Assembly (NCBI RefSeq): GCF_964355755.1
Contig: NC_092670.1
Location: 3,931,001 to 3,995,000, forward strand
Length of the DNA: 64,000 nucleotides
Reading direction: 5' to 3'
DNA from: Antedon mediterranea
Lineage: Eukaryota > Echinodermata > Crinoidea > Comatulida > Antedonidae
In this document: one piece after another, positions 43,060 to 55,440 of the stretch
Layout: each line of letters starts with the position of its first letter
Numbering within the stretch: the first letter of the stretch is position 1
The notes under the pieces: generated by a model
Told to the model about the DNA's origin: nothing
Seen by the model: the letters and a program-made list of their open reading frames with translations, nothing else
The model's database searches: none
Position numbers and translations under genes: made by a program

Positions 43060-44455
43060 ACTAAAACTAGATGGTTCTCGAATACATAATAATTTCAGCG
43101 TTAAAGAACTGGCGATTTCAAATGTACGTATCGCAGGACAATAATACATGTCGTTTACAGGAACGAATAAATAGACACTGTGATTTATGTACTCAACTAA
43201 AATTAGCACCCTGGGAATTACTTCCGAAAGAGAAACTTGTCACAAAATGAGACAAATTGTTTAAGTCAAATTTAAACAAACTTAATTTGTGTATTGTATG
43301 TAACATTAGGGTTGAGGGATGGGGAAGAGGATGGGTGCAAAGAAGAACAATTTTTAAATATATTCTTTATCCATTTAGTAACGAAATATTAATTGTTTTC
43401 ATGTTTTACAAATAATATACCACTATAGGCCTATACAGTAAAACATTGCGATTTAATACTTTGTTGAAACTACCACCGTCGATTGAAATAGTATAGTACA
43501 TGTAACGATACATCACTACGACGTGTATATGTTTATATAATTTAAAACAATTTGTGAAAACCACCTCTATTCGGGCAAAATCATAAATTCGATTTAATGG
43601 TCAATACATTTTAAATTATCTAACTCAACTTAATTAGTAGGCATAATGGTTTTCAATTGTTTTTAGAGCCAATTCATACTTAAGTTGGTTCCTACCCTAC
43701 CCTCTGAAGTTGTTCTGCGTTTACTGGTTTTACAACGCTACTCATGCCAGTGAGGGAAGGGTGGTGATGTGGGTGGTTTAACTGCAATAATAAAGATGTG
43801 TACATAATATACGGCGAGTGAAAACGCTAGCTCATTATCTGTTTAAAAAAAATGTATATCCAACCTCTGCAGCACAGATTGAAATGGTTGGGTTGGTTGA
43901 AAAGAAAATGGATCGAATTTCTGTTATGAGTATACAGTACTTGCCTTTACGACGCCTGAGGGAATAGACACTTGTGGAACAGAGATTGGAATGTTCCATT
44001 CATCGCAAATCAATACATTTGTATAAACGTATATTAAATCTATCAAAATAGTATTTTTTAAAGAAAATCGGCCTGTCTTCAACATTATGATGCTGTACTC
44101 GAGCTGTTCAACCGGTTTTCAGCCATTAAAAACAATTATCGTAGGAGGCCTAGAGATAGGAAAATGCGAAGCATCCTCGTATTATCGTCTGCGGGTATTT
44201 TTCAAGACGGACATCCATTAGACAGTGTATACCACGATCGAAAAACACCCCTATTTGGGGCAAATCGTTGAACCTAAATTCGTTTTAATCTTCAATAACT
44301 AATTATCGAACTCAATTTAATTAGTAAACAGGGTTACATCAGGTGGTTAAAATCAGTACCGAAAGTACGAACCAACTTTACATACCATCGAGTAAACATT
44401 CTAGAAATAACGCGCGTTTTACCGAATTTTGCCCTTACGTAAATTTATATATAGA
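43060..44455. other. Unclassified insertion in element C
   Basis: Present in element C but absent at the same point in element A (about 38560). It contains two direct repeats of roughly 100 bp, at about 43556-43650 and 44238-44330 (AAAACCACCTCTATTCGGGC versus AAAACACCCCTATTTGGGGC, then AACTCAACTTAATTAGTA versus AACTCAATTTAATTAGTA). No frame or terminal repeat is convincing. Confidence 0.4.
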
Positions 44456-45065
44456 TAAAAACGGAATATAAGCGTTATTTCATAGACAACAAAATCTAAT
44501 AATAATGCATGAACTACAGGAAAACGCTATACAAAATAAACGCGCGCGCACTCAGCGTGCAAATTCTTTGACACAAAAATGGCTTCTAATTTTCAATTAC
44601 GTAACTCTTTATATATATGGCTCTGACACAAGGAAGTCTTTAAAACGAGACACTTTTGCTTAGTGTTCCAGAAAGTAGAGTATTAGAACTGTAACTGTTT
44701 ATGAATTGCTATGTATATCTATGAATATGACTATTTGTCGTATGAATATTAATGAATTAATATATTCTGTATATTTTATATTCATTTTTAACTTGTATTA
44801 AGTTGTATGTTACAGGGATTGCGGACACAAATGTGTTATGGCGCTCTGTTGCTGTCGCAATCCCTGGACCGCTTGTTGTCGAATAAAGAAATGAAAAAAA
44901 ATGAAAAAATGAAATGAAATATTGTATATGATATATATTATACATAATAAGAACAGGCACTTGAATATATTCCATTTGTTGAGGGCTAAGTATTTGAGCA
45001 AAGCGAAAACTTGAACACATAACTGTCATTCAACAAGTATTGTTCTTAAGACGACTTAAAAATAC

Positions 45066-45673
45066 TATGCCATTGTTTTGTAAATAGAACAACACTAACC
45101 TAACTGTAAAGAAATTTCCATCTTTCTGTGTCCAATCATGGTCATTACATCCATAAACCAGAATGGTGCAGCAATACACTGCAAGACAAATGCATATTAT
45201 TTATAAAACATTGGTGGCTTATAACAAATTCAAATATGGTCCCAGAAAGTGACGCTTTTTCCGCAAGACAAAAATACAACAAGATGTGCTTTACAAACAG
45301 CTCAGGTCATGATATTGTCAACGCTACAGAACTCCATAATGGCACATTGTAATAATATCATAGTGTGAATATAATACAATGCAATATAATAGTTCAATAG
45401 AAAATAAATGAATTAGTTTACCATTGTAATGTTTTGTTGAATCCAATTGCCATGACATTGCAATAAGTGCTCTGCTGCTGGACTATGTCTCTGAAAGATT
45501 CAAACGATTAAACTGAAAATGGAATGTAATGTAATTAAAGAAAGTTCAAGACAATGTGATGAAATATGGAAAGGCTTAGATTTTAAAATTAACATTATCT
45601 TCCTCTTGTCTGCTTCGTAATTTATCAATGGGTTTCTTCCTCATCATCTATTTTCTTATTTCTCTAGCATCGT
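45066..45673 (-). pseudogene. Unrecognised family, copy IV (exons A-C, collapsed)
   Basis: Exon C (45178-45066) after CTTGCAG reads YCCTILVYGCNDHDWTQ then KDGNFFTVRL. Exon B (45490-45422) reads SPAAEHLLQCHGNWIQQN, but a 5-nt insertion near its donor breaks the phase. Exon A (45673-45601) keeps DDAREI after the TTCCCTTTCAG acceptor, is truncated after RSRQEEDN, and is fused directly to sequence 110 bp upstream of exon B, so the A-B intron and half of exon A are deleted. Non-functional. Confidence 0.55.
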
Positions 45674-45931
45674 CTGAAAGGGAAAAAAAGAAAATTAATT
45701 CAGCGTTAAAAGTATAATTATTACAATTTCAAAAAGCATTGAGGCATAAATTATAAAAATATTAGCACCCATCTACATAATATTCTGTATTTTAGTTCCT
45801 GCACTGGCGTTTGTTCTCTAAACATTATAAAGTACAATACTGTTTACCAAAACATAAAATATCCAATACTAAAGTAACGAATAGTTTGTATTGAAGTTTG
45901 ATGTTCTACATCACTGATTTTGAAATCGTAA

Positions 45932-45939
45932 TGACGTGA
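45932..45939. promoter_or_regulatory. CRE-like TGACGTGA, unit 4
   Basis: In the same palindromic context as in unit 3 (TCGTAATGACGTGACGA), here followed by the full upstream region of the TRIM pseudogene, including a Rel-like decamer at 46157-46166 that matches GGGRNNYYCC on the opposite strand (GGGGTTTTCC). Confidence 0.35.
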
Positions 45940-46455
45940 CGATTTGGAATACAAACAGCTCAATAATGATCACACGTACGTACACACAAACAACGAGGAA
46001 AACCAGCTTTTGTTTCATTACTGGAAAACATATTAACTTCTGAAAGCTCGCCAACACCAAAGGTATTTACATTTTATATATTAAATGATTGCTTAAAAAT
46101 ATTCTCTTTAAAATAGGATTGTTACATAAATATTGTATACTCCATGACAAGTGATCGGAAAACCCCATATGGGTGTGTACAGATATAGGACTTTTAAAAA
46201 TCAATAAACTTCAATAATGCAATAATGTCTATTCAGTATGTGTCCTCCGTATCATGTGTTGCACTGTTTCCACTTTGTAACTAATTGAAGGACTCTTTGG
46301 CATTTTAATTTGCTTTCATATTCATAACAGTATTCAATGATAGAAAACCATTATTACAGAGCAATTCTATTATATATGTGACTTCTTAGTCATTGTTTAA
46401 TACACCAGAGAAGGATAACATGGAGTTTTAATATCTTGCAGGTTAACGGCTTTAA

Positions 46456-48561
46456 AAGGCTACAAGCAAATTAAAGCAGTTTTTTCAAGATGTAGATGAA
46501 AACTTAGTATGCGCCATTTGCCAGGAAAGATTTCAACATCCCAAAAGTCTTCAATGCCTACATAGCTTTTGTTTGTCATGTTTAGAGAACTGGGTAAAAG
46601 CAAATAATGGCAAACTAACATGTCCAATTTGTTGCCTATCATATCCTATTCCAGATGGCGGACTTAAGAAGCTTCCACCAAATACATTTCTAAATAACAT
46701 GTTAGAAAACATTGAAAAGTTTCAGATGAAAGGTAACATAACATGCATTTGTGGAACAAAAGAACAGGCAACACATTAAAAGAATGCAGACATTACTTGT
46801 GTTTTGCATGTAGTAAACATCACAAAATGTTGCCAATAACAGCAAGTCATAAGCTACTTGCTGCAGAGGAAATGCAATCAATGACGCCACAACAACTTGT
46901 AGCATTAAACCCGCCGTTGTGTTCTACTCACAACAAACCACTAGAGCTATACTGTACAAAATGTAAAGAACCAATTTGCATCCACTGTGCAGTAACAGAA
47001 CATCAATCAATGGACCATCATAAAACAATAGACATTGAGAAAGCATTTACATTTAAAAAAAAATCTGCACAACAACTGAAATCTGCAGCCAATCATTACA
47101 ATGATAAACTAGAAAATGGACTCAAGGAGCTCACAGAGATTGCTGAAAAACTAAAAGAAAGTAAAGAAACAACTATCAAAGATATTAAAAATCAAGTTCA
47201 AGAAACAATACAAATAATCCAGAAAAAAGGAGATGAAATGATAAAAAAAAGTTGACACAATTTATGAAAATGAAAAGAAAATAAATTATGTAGAAATGAA
47301 GAAATTAAGGTTAATCACCACTGAACTAAATACAAATGTGAGTTTTCTTAATCAGTTAATAAAGAGTGAACCAGCAACTGCTATGATGTCAAGTGAAATT
47401 GCATTGAATACACTGAAAGAGCAAATGAATAATTCTGAAGAAATCAAACAAAATGGCAATGGACAAATTAACTTCTTTGGAAAAAATCAAATTGATTTGT
47501 TAGACCAACATGGCATTGGAATTGTAACTCAGATTAATGTAAAGGCACCTGAACATGTCATCCAAGGTGAAACAATTGTTGCAAAAATAAGACAAAAACA
47601 TCAAATTGGTCCAAATCAACTTACAGCAACATGGACACATGCAACAGGAGAAAACAACATTGATCTTGTTAAAGAAGATAATGAGTATGTTATAAGAGGA
47701 GTATGTGAAACTCCAGGAGTTTGTATATTAATTGTGTATTTCAATGGAAGCCCGATCAAACAATCACCATTTACTATCAAAATAGAAAAGAAAAGACTGG
47801 TAAATGATTACAAATTTGATAAAAAGCCTACAGGAGTAGTAAAGTGTGATGATTGCTTGCTGGTTTCATTTTGCACAAATGAAATTCACAAGTACAAACA
47901 ATCAGGAGAACGCATCAGCACGATTACACTACCAGAAGATTTGAACGTTTACAGAATGTACAAAATGAATAACAACAACATAGCATTCAGTGATGTAAAC
48001 TGCATTCAAGTATGTGATATGAAAGGTCATGTGATCAAATCCATTGGAAAAGATGTATTGACAGATCCAGGTGGTATTCACATAGATGAGGCAACAAATG
48101 TTATTTATGTAGCACAATTAAACACTGAATGTGTGTTCATGTTTGACATCAATAGTGGTAAAGAGCTGATGAAGATGGGATCACAAGAAAAGGTGAAATA
48201 TGGATACTTTGATGCAACACTTACACAAACTGGAAAAGTGGTTGTAGCAGATTGGGGAAATAGTCAAATTGTATTATATGATAATGAAGACAAGTCTTTT
48301 AAAGTAATTATCAATGAAGGTGATAAAGATGGCATGGTGATGTATCCACAAGGAGTTGTAGTTGATGAGGATGACAACATCATTGTAGCAAGTCACCACA
48401 AAATACAACTATTCAGTAGTGATGGACATTTTATCAAAAGAATTGATCAGAAAAAAGATAGAATTAATGGTCCATTTCAGTTGTGTATTATTTCATCAAA
48501 CTCACGTAGAATTGCTGTAACTAATTATGAAGACAGCAAAATTAAAATATTTAACTACTAA
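46456..48561 (+). pseudogene. TRIM-NHL copy 4, recent pseudogene
   Basis: Aligned with the intact copies, the start ATG is lost (AAAATGGCT is AAAAGGCT at about 46454). A 4-nt deletion at about 46779 destroys the B-box 1 frame (THYCKEC becomes TH-stop), and an extra A in an A-run at about 47250 shifts the frame in the coiled coil. Between lesions the reading is fully open: a RING with all ligands, B-box 2 (46880-47030), and 421 residues of coiled coil, filamin domain and NHL ending IKIFNY. The splice acceptor (CTTGCAG at 46441) is kept. Few lesions and long open stretches indicate recent inactivation. Confidence 0.88.
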
Positions 48562-49500
48562 GGTGGCCCACAATTAAATGACATTAATGAATTATTAATT
48601 TAATAATGGGACTTTTACCTAAACATCATTAACATAAAGACAAATATTTTTCTGCAAATATTTCTTATACATTTTTTAGATATAGAATATTTTTAAGTAC
48701 ACAGAACATGGTATTTACTAAGAAATCAAGTTTAGATTTGTTGAATTCTTTCAACATCAAAAGTAAGAAATGAACAGACTGAACTTTCCATAAACGTTAT
48801 TAAAGATCAGAAAATAGTTAATTAGATCACAAAGAAATAGTATAGTTACGCTGTTATTGCATCGTTTTAGATACAACCTTTAAGAAATGACTTTGTCTTT
48901 CTTGGAATTAAATGAATTTATCCAGTAATAAAAGAAATGTCTGAGATTATAGTAACTGTAAGATAGATATTGTACATATTAAGGTGTGAGTTAGCCAATA
49001 CAAAGGACCAGAAAAGTAGAAAATAAATGGTTTTATAAGCTTACCAATAATATTTGTTGACCCTGATTGCGCAAGACCCAGATGCTATGACTCTATAGTT
49101 ACACAACATTGCTAAAAGTGCTCCGTCTGCTGGACTATGTCACTGAAAGATTGAAATTCTTTAAAAAGCTGATAAAGAACTTAATGTAACAAAGTATGAG
49201 TACAAAACAATATGATGAAACCATGGAAAGATCCAATTTACCATTTTACATATTATCTCAACCACATAGTGTACTTACTCTATATCTGCAATGAAAACAA
49301 GATGTGTAAACACAATAAACAAAGACATTATTTGTACATCCTATCAACAAAATCAACAGTATTATCTCAAAAACTTTTGCATGGAAAAAAGTCTTAAATG
49401 TAGTATTTTGCACAGTATATTTATTGAACATGGTATTTGCAAAAAAAAATTACAAAATTAATTATTTCTGTAACTTGTCAAACAATAATTTGATCAAGTT
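48562..49500. other. Flank of TRIM copy 4 with exon B relic
   Basis: Mostly non-coding AT-rich sequence. A degenerate - strand exon B lies at about 49143-49036: CTTTCAG/TGACATAGTCCAGCAG at one end, GTAAGC donor context at the other, with an insertion in the middle. No exon C is recognisable beside it. Confidence 0.4.
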
Positions 49501-49514
49501 CAATTTTTTTTTTC

Positions 49515-49665
49515 AAACTGTCAAGACATTTCCTTAGATATCTTTCTGGATAAAGTTTGTAAAGTGTGCAATATCTTCCTCTTATTGGCTTCGTAATTTA
49601 TAAATTGTTTTCTTCCTCATCATCTGTTTGCTTATTTCTCTAGCATGGTGTGAATTTAGAATTAA
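49515..49665 (-). pseudogene. Exon A remnant, unit 5
   Basis: Reads AREISKQMMRKKTIYKLRSQ followed by a stop, then EEDIAHFTNFIQKD. The acceptor region is degraded. It precedes the NHL-only TRIM fragment by about 150 bp. Confidence 0.5.
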
Positions 49666-49816
49666 CAAAGGTTAGTTAAGTAGAAAAGCCTTGAAGCATG
49701 AATGAAATTTATTATTTACACCTGCCTAAATAACATTTTTAGTACTCCAGTTCCTGCTGGTCTCTATTGATCAAAAACATTGTAAAGTACAATACTGTAC
49801 CTACAAAAATACTGTA

Positions 49817-50305
49817 TTGATTCACATAGATGAGAAAAGAAATGTTCTTTATGTAGCAGAATGGAACACTGAATGTGTGTTTGTGTTTGACATCAATAGT
49901 GGTAAGAAATTGATGAAGATGGGATCACAAGAAAAAGTAGAATATGGATACTATGATGTAACACTTACAAAAACTGGGAAAGTGGTTGTAGCAGATTGTG
50001 AAAATGATCAAATTGTATTATACAATAATGAAGACAAGTCATTTAAAGTACTTATCAAAACAGGTGATGAAGATGGCATGGTGATGGATCCATGTGGGAT
50101 TGTAGTTGATGAAGATGACAACATCATCATATCAAGTGCACACAAGCTACAACTATTCAGCAGTGATGGACAAGTTATCAAAATGATTGATCAGGAACAA
50201 GATGGACTTAATAATCCAAATCAGTTATGCATTATTTCATATCACCCACGTAGAATTGCTGTAGCTAATTACAATGGCAGCAACATTAAAATATTCAATT
50301 ATTAA
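49817..50305 (+). pseudogene. TRIM-NHL copy 5, NHL-only fragment
   Basis: A 162-residue open frame homologous to the last two thirds of the NHL propeller (from IHIDEKRNVLYVAEWN to IKIFNY). The upstream sequence is that normally found about 0.7 kb before a TRIM start (CCAGTTCCTGCTGG..AAAGTACAATACTGTACC). A single deletion therefore joined distal promoter sequence (about 49810) to mid-NHL sequence, removing the start, RING, B-boxes, coiled coil and filamin domain. The remaining frame is undamaged, so the deletion is recent or the fragment is under constraint. A stand-alone partial propeller is unlikely to fold. Confidence 0.8.
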
Positions 50306-51211
50306 GTTCTAAAAACTGCACATAATATTTTTGTTAAAATGTAAAATGTTATTCATTGACTAAAAATATAATATTTAATATTAACAATTACTCTTAATAA
50401 AATGTTTATAATAATAATAATAATAATAATTAGATTCAGCTAATTCAGTAATACATCAACATTTTTTGATCGTATTTTAACGTATGTGCATCATTTTTAA
50501 AACATTGAAATAAATTATAAAATGATCACGTGTAATTTTTCAAAGTGACGAATTAAAGTCTAGTTTTAGATTAAATAACTATATTTATTATTATTATTAT
50601 TAAATTAATTTTTAAGTCTAATTATTAATAATACATTTTTGAATTAATGCATTGTTTTAGAATTTAGAAATGAAAATAGAACTTCAAAGTAAAACAGAAT
50701 GAACTGCCCAGCAATTTTACTGAAATTCAAATATAGCTAGATTAGATGTATAGATATATTGTTATCGCATCAGATAGATACAACCTTTATGATTTTGTTT
50801 TTCTTTTCAAATGTACAAACTTAATTTTAGTTTCTAATTTTATCATTGTCTTTTTCCTGTTAAAATTAGGATATTTTAACATAGATTTACGTGTAGCTGT
50901 AATGTTGCTTATGTATACTAGACTGTAATTGGCATATTTGTGTATTTTGTTTTTGGTGGAATAAATAAACCAATAATACAGAATTGCTATTACAAGGTTT
51001 GTGTTTACATTTTAAGTTCTAGATTGGTTTTCTTACAGAAGCTGGATACAAGTGAACTGAGTGTTTAAAAAGCAGGAAACTCCCACAATAATTTACTTTT
51101 TTCCAAGTAACATAACCTGGTATTTGAGGAAACCTCCAACTAGGCCTACTAATACTTTAATTCAACTGGAATTTTTAGCCTTGTTTCATAATGCACCTTA
51201 GCCACATCCAG
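50306..51211. repeat. Duplicated 3'-flank block of TRIM copy 5
   Basis: Non-coding and homologous to 8580-9670. It includes (TAA)n tracts near 50410-50430 and 50585-50600. The right end (51165-51211) is the 3' part of exon D in - orientation, interrupted by the next element. Confidence 0.5.
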
Positions 51212-51220
51212 CACCTTATT

Positions 51221-52142
51221 ATGTCTGTGAAGTTGGTTACTAGTTCCTAGTTCCTAGTTCCTTATTCAAATTGAATTAAAGGGACAGTCACAAATATTTT
51301 AAACAAGGCCAACAGCCATTATGTCGCGTGCTACAATGCATAATGATACCGGACCGACAGACAGACCGACCAACATAGTGAACTAGTGAGTCGCGTCCAC
51401 GTGACTAAAAAGGCATAATTTTGACCACTTGACCTACTTAATATTTTCAAAATATTTTGGTATAGATCGTTGAGCCTTGACCTACTTTATCATTTGCCAC
51501 CCTAGTTCCGCGAACTTTTTTGCATCTACGCCCTCTACGGCGAATAAGTAACTGGCTTTACGATCGTTATAACACTTGACCTACTTAATTTTTTCAAAAT
51601 ATTTTGGTATGGATCGATCACCCTTGACCTACTTTACCATTTGCCACCCCAGTTCCGCGAAATTTTTTGCATCTACGTCCTCTACGGCGAATTAGTAACT
51701 GGCTTTTACGAACGTAATAACACATGACCTACTTAATTTTTTCCAAATATTTTGGTATGGATCGATGACCCTTTGCCTACTTTACCATTTGCCACCTCAG
51801 TTCCGCGAACTTTTTTGCATTTACGCCCTCTACGGCGAATAAGTAACTGGCTTTTACGAACGTTATAACACTTGACCTACTTAATTTTTTCAAAATATTT
51901 TGGTATGGATCGATGACCCTTGACCTACTTTACCATTGGCCACCCCAGTTCCGCGAACTTTTTTGCATCTACGCCCTCTACGGCGAATAAGTAACTAGCT
52001 TTTACGAACGTAATAACACATGACCTACTTAAGTGTTAGATAGTTATTACGTATTAAAATCTGTTTTTTTAAATATTTGTGACTGTCCCTTTAATTCAAT
52101 TTGAATAAGGAACTAGGAACTAGTAACCAACTTCACATCCAT
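51221..52142. mobile_element. Long-TIR element, 9-bp target duplication
   Basis: TIRs of about 85 bp (GTGAAGTTGGTTACTAGTTC at the outer end, AAAGGGACAGTCACAAATATTT at the inner end) with CACCTTATT duplicated (51212-51220, 52143-52151) inside exon D homology. The interior consists almost entirely of a 148-bp tandem repeat. A 9-bp duplication and long TIRs resemble Mutator-like elements, but there is no transposase and the class is inferred. Confidence 0.75.
51431..52030. repeat. 148-bp tandem repeat, four units
   Basis: GACCTACTTAAT starts units at 51431, 51578, 51726, 51874 and 52022, i.e. 147-148 bp spacing. Each unit contains ATATTTTGGTAT, CCTTGACCTACTTTACC, CCAGTTCCGCGAA and CTCTACGGCGAAT. 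Lies wholly within the long-TIR element. Confidence 0.85.
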
Positions 52143-52151
52143 CACCTTATT

Positions 52152-53999
52152 CTCTTCAGCTAATGTATCTTTTTTTTTTTTTTAAATCATCAAAGCATGT
52201 TTTCACATTAATGTAAACCATAACTTTATAAAATAAATATATAGGCCTACCAACAGACCACAATCAACACAATGTTAAACACATGTTCACCATACCATTC
52301 TACTGTAGTTCTAGTGTTATTCCGACAATATTAGCCTTTATATAATTAATAATAATAATACGTCGATCTTATCTAAGCGCTTCACATTATTACTCCGGTA
52401 ATGTTTTGAATAAAACACCTCTTAGCCACATCTAGCACCTTATTCTCGTCAGCTAACGTATCTACAATACCTATTCAACTAACCTGATATTGTGAGCCAT
52501 TATTTCATATGCACCTTAGCCACATCAAACACCTCATTTTCTTCAGTAATGTATCTACAAGAAAAAAAGATGTTTGTTGACATTCTATGTTCTATAGAGG
52601 GAGCACTTTCGTTATACACAAGGAAACTGATAGGTTTTTTTTAATCTACTTGTATAAAAAACCATGTACATTAAATCAAATTATGTTTTAAAATTACTAC
52701 ACTACACTAACAGGTCTGAAAATAATACTAAATTACTACTACTTTATCTGTATTTTAAATGATGTGTTTTATTTGTATTTTACCAAATTTTAACCTTTTA
52801 AACTCATCTTTATATTATGTGAAATTTTTACTTTTGAATTTGAACAAACAAAAAAGTTTCAAACCATGTGCATATTTTACTGTGGTTGACCATGAATACT
52901 GAATAGCTATATGTTTCATTTTGGTAAAGATCTTGCAATAACTTTTTGAGTACAATACAACAACAAACAAACAAACAGACAAACACACGCGTTTGAATAC
53001 TTATTATACCTCCTTGGCGGAGGTAAATAAATAGGAACACATTAATAAGTTTGTCTTTCCATGCCCGATTACACGTGTTGGCTTACTTTTATTATGTAGC
53101 TCTGACATACCCATCGACTACATCTACGTCAGCAACTCTGAAATACCAGGGTATAAAATTAACTTGTGTAGACTTGTGTCTAGTCAGAAAAACCTTTGGA
53201 TATAGGATGTGTAGCAATAATATATGTACAAATATACTTTTGAAGAGATACCGGTGTCTCAACAGATCAGTACAACTTGTAAATACACACAGATTAGATA
53301 CACAAAATGAAAGTTAATGAGGGTGTACTTTGATCAATTCTTATTGGTAAATTTCATAATCGTGCATAGTATAGTAAAATGCGATTAAATAGTGTGCACT
53401 AGATTTGAAAACCAGTATTTGTTATTAAATGGTTTTGCATTTGTTAACTTAAAATAATATATAAATGTACGACTAGGCCTACTAATATAACTAGTTTCTC
53501 AGTGTTATATAGTGGGCATGCACTCAGCGTTTTCTTACAATTACAAAATGTAAAAAGAAAATGTATAACTGGTCAGTAGAGTGGTTATAAAACAAATACT
53601 GTACATTGGAATAGAATGAAATAAAAATACGATGTTATAGTTACGAAGTATTTCTATATATAATAAAACAAATAATGTATTGTTTAAATAAATCAGTATG
53701 CATGTCAGTGTACACTTAAACCAACATAGAATTATATGGTTTTTACCCAAATTATTCTACAGTACTATCAACAATTTCACACCACAGTATTTGCAAAATG
53801 ACTAAGCAGCAATACTTCTCCCCTATGGCAAAACCAAAATCAAAAAATAAATAAATAAGGTTGCCCAAAGGATTTCAAAGAAGAAACATTGTAGTAAATA
53901 GAATAAATATAGGAATTATAGCAACAAATTAAGTAAACTATTTTTTTCAATGCCCGATGCATATTTTGGCCTGCTTTTTTATAGTGTAGCTCTTTTATG
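52152..53999. other. Mixed repeat stretch with exon D relics
   Basis: Exon D fragments in - orientation recur at 52135-52170 and 52430-52562. A dispersed repeat ending in CCTCCTTGGCGGAGGTAA (about 52940-53030) is the reverse of the repeat at 56909-57268. A block at 53050-53145 (GCCCGATTACACGTGTTGGC and on) is repeated at 53947-53998, where a LINE interrupts it. No complete gene. Confidence 0.45.
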
Positions 54000-55282
54000 C
54001 ACTGACCTCTGTGCATATGAAGGTGTGTGAAAAAATTGTGTTAAATAGGCTTAAGTTATCAGTTGCGGATTATCTTGACCCACTCCAATTCGCGTACTGC
54101 ACAAACAGGAGCACTGAAGACGCTTTGATATATAAGCTCCACCAAATGTACCGTCATTTAGATGACTGGAAAACGAACCCATGCGTTAGGGTTATGTACT
54201 TTGATTTTAGTTCCGCATTTAACACAATTCAGCCACACATATTAGTTCATAAATTATTTGATATGAATGTTCCAAGTGTTTTAATTTCGTGTGTGTTTAA
54301 TTTTTTAGTCGAACGTAGCCAGTTTGTTAAGTTACAGAATAATATTTGTTCCGATACTGTGCGTACTAGTACTGGTGCACCACAAGGTATCGTATTGGCA
54401 CCTTTTTTGTTTTCTCTGTACACGTCAGACTTTAGGTCGGTATCCCCGAGTTGTCCAATGATAAAATTTGCGGACGACTCGGCTATGGTAGGACTTATTA
54501 ATAATAACAACTCTTCTCTATACCTTTCTGAGATTATTCGATTCACCGATTACTGTGGCAATAATTTTCTTGAACTAAACATAAATAAAACGAAAGAAAT
54601 GCAGATTGATTTTCGAAAACACAATAGGTCTGACAGTATGGACCCGGTATACATTAAAGGAAAGGAAGTAGAGATTGTTAACAATTATAATACCTTATTA
54701 TATATACCTGGGGGTAGTATTTGACTATAAGCTTAAATGGGGGGATCATTTTGACCATATAGTTAAGAAGTTAAATACAAGGCTGTACTGCCTAAGGAAA
54801 CTCGGTTCGTTTGGAGTAAAGCAGGATATTTGTAAAATGTTTTACTCATCAGTGATGTTATCTATTTGGGGTTATTGTATGTTGGGCTGGGCTGGGAATA
54901 TCAGTAAAGGGGATAAAGACCGAATTGAAAAGGTGCTGGGTAGAGCGGGGAAAGTAATTGGTTCGTCTATGCAAACGCTTGACTCTTTCTACAGCGAACG
55001 TCTTGCCGATGTGTTCCATGCTATATTGGAAGACACCAACCATCCTCTTCATAAGGACATTATCGGCTCCGTTATTGTTAGAAGGATGAGGACGGTGAAT
55101 GCGCAGACGGACCGTTACAAGTACTCGTTCTACACAGCTGGGATAAGGCATTATAACAAAACATTTGTTAGATAGTCCCCTTTATATTTATATTTATGTT
55201 AGGCAAGCCAAGGTTTATGAGCGCTGTAATTTCCATTATTATGTTGGACAATAAATGAATCTGTATCTGTATCTGTATCTGT
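54000..55282 (+). mobile_element. 5'-truncated LINE, reverse transcriptase (CR1/Rex1-like)
   Basis: Starts within RT (LTSVHMKVCEKIVLNRL). It continues with FDFSSAFNTIQPHIL, GAPQGIVLAPFLFSLYTSDF and the catalytic FADDSAM (F/YADD box), then LELNINKTKEMQIDF. One frameshift near 54700 leads to YLGVVFDYKLKWGDH, the thumb, and a C terminus ending ETFVR-like (NKTFVR) at 55175. The 3' UTR ends in (TGTATC)n at 55260-55282. Only one frameshift was seen in about 1.15 kb, so the insertion is fairly young. It interrupts the duplicated block at 53947-53998/55284. Confidence 0.85.
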
Positions 55283-55283
55283 A

Positions 55284-55440
55284 AAGCAACACTAAAATAC
55301 TATGGTTTCGCGTCTGTAGCTGAAACTTTGGACCGATTTCTTAGAGCAACGAAAAACAAGTTTACCTATCACCAACGCAATTGATATTGAGAATGGTGAT
55401 CCTCATAAATGCTTGGTTCCAACTAGACAGGGCGCAACGC
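55284..55440 (+). pseudogene. Unrecognised coding-like remnant
   Basis: The frame reads KATLKYYGFASVAETLDRFL, then RATKNKFTY and a stop; a neighbouring frame continues NAIDIENGDPHKCLVPTRQG. The first residues match a second copy at about 53128-53150 (SATLKYQG), so this is a duplicated exon-like piece split by the LINE at 54000-55282. No family was recognised; it may belong to another retroelement. Confidence 0.3.

Larger units (their letters stand above)
40560..44625. mobile_element. TIR element C of the abutting triplet
   Basis: It begins CAGAGCCATATATATATAAAG and ends TATATATATGGCTCTG, followed by the outer duplication ACACAAGG (44626-44633). Outside its insertions it is homologous to element A. 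It has been enlarged by the hammerhead retroelement in a (TA)n tract (41157-43026) and by an unclassified insertion (about 43060-44455). Confidence 0.8.
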
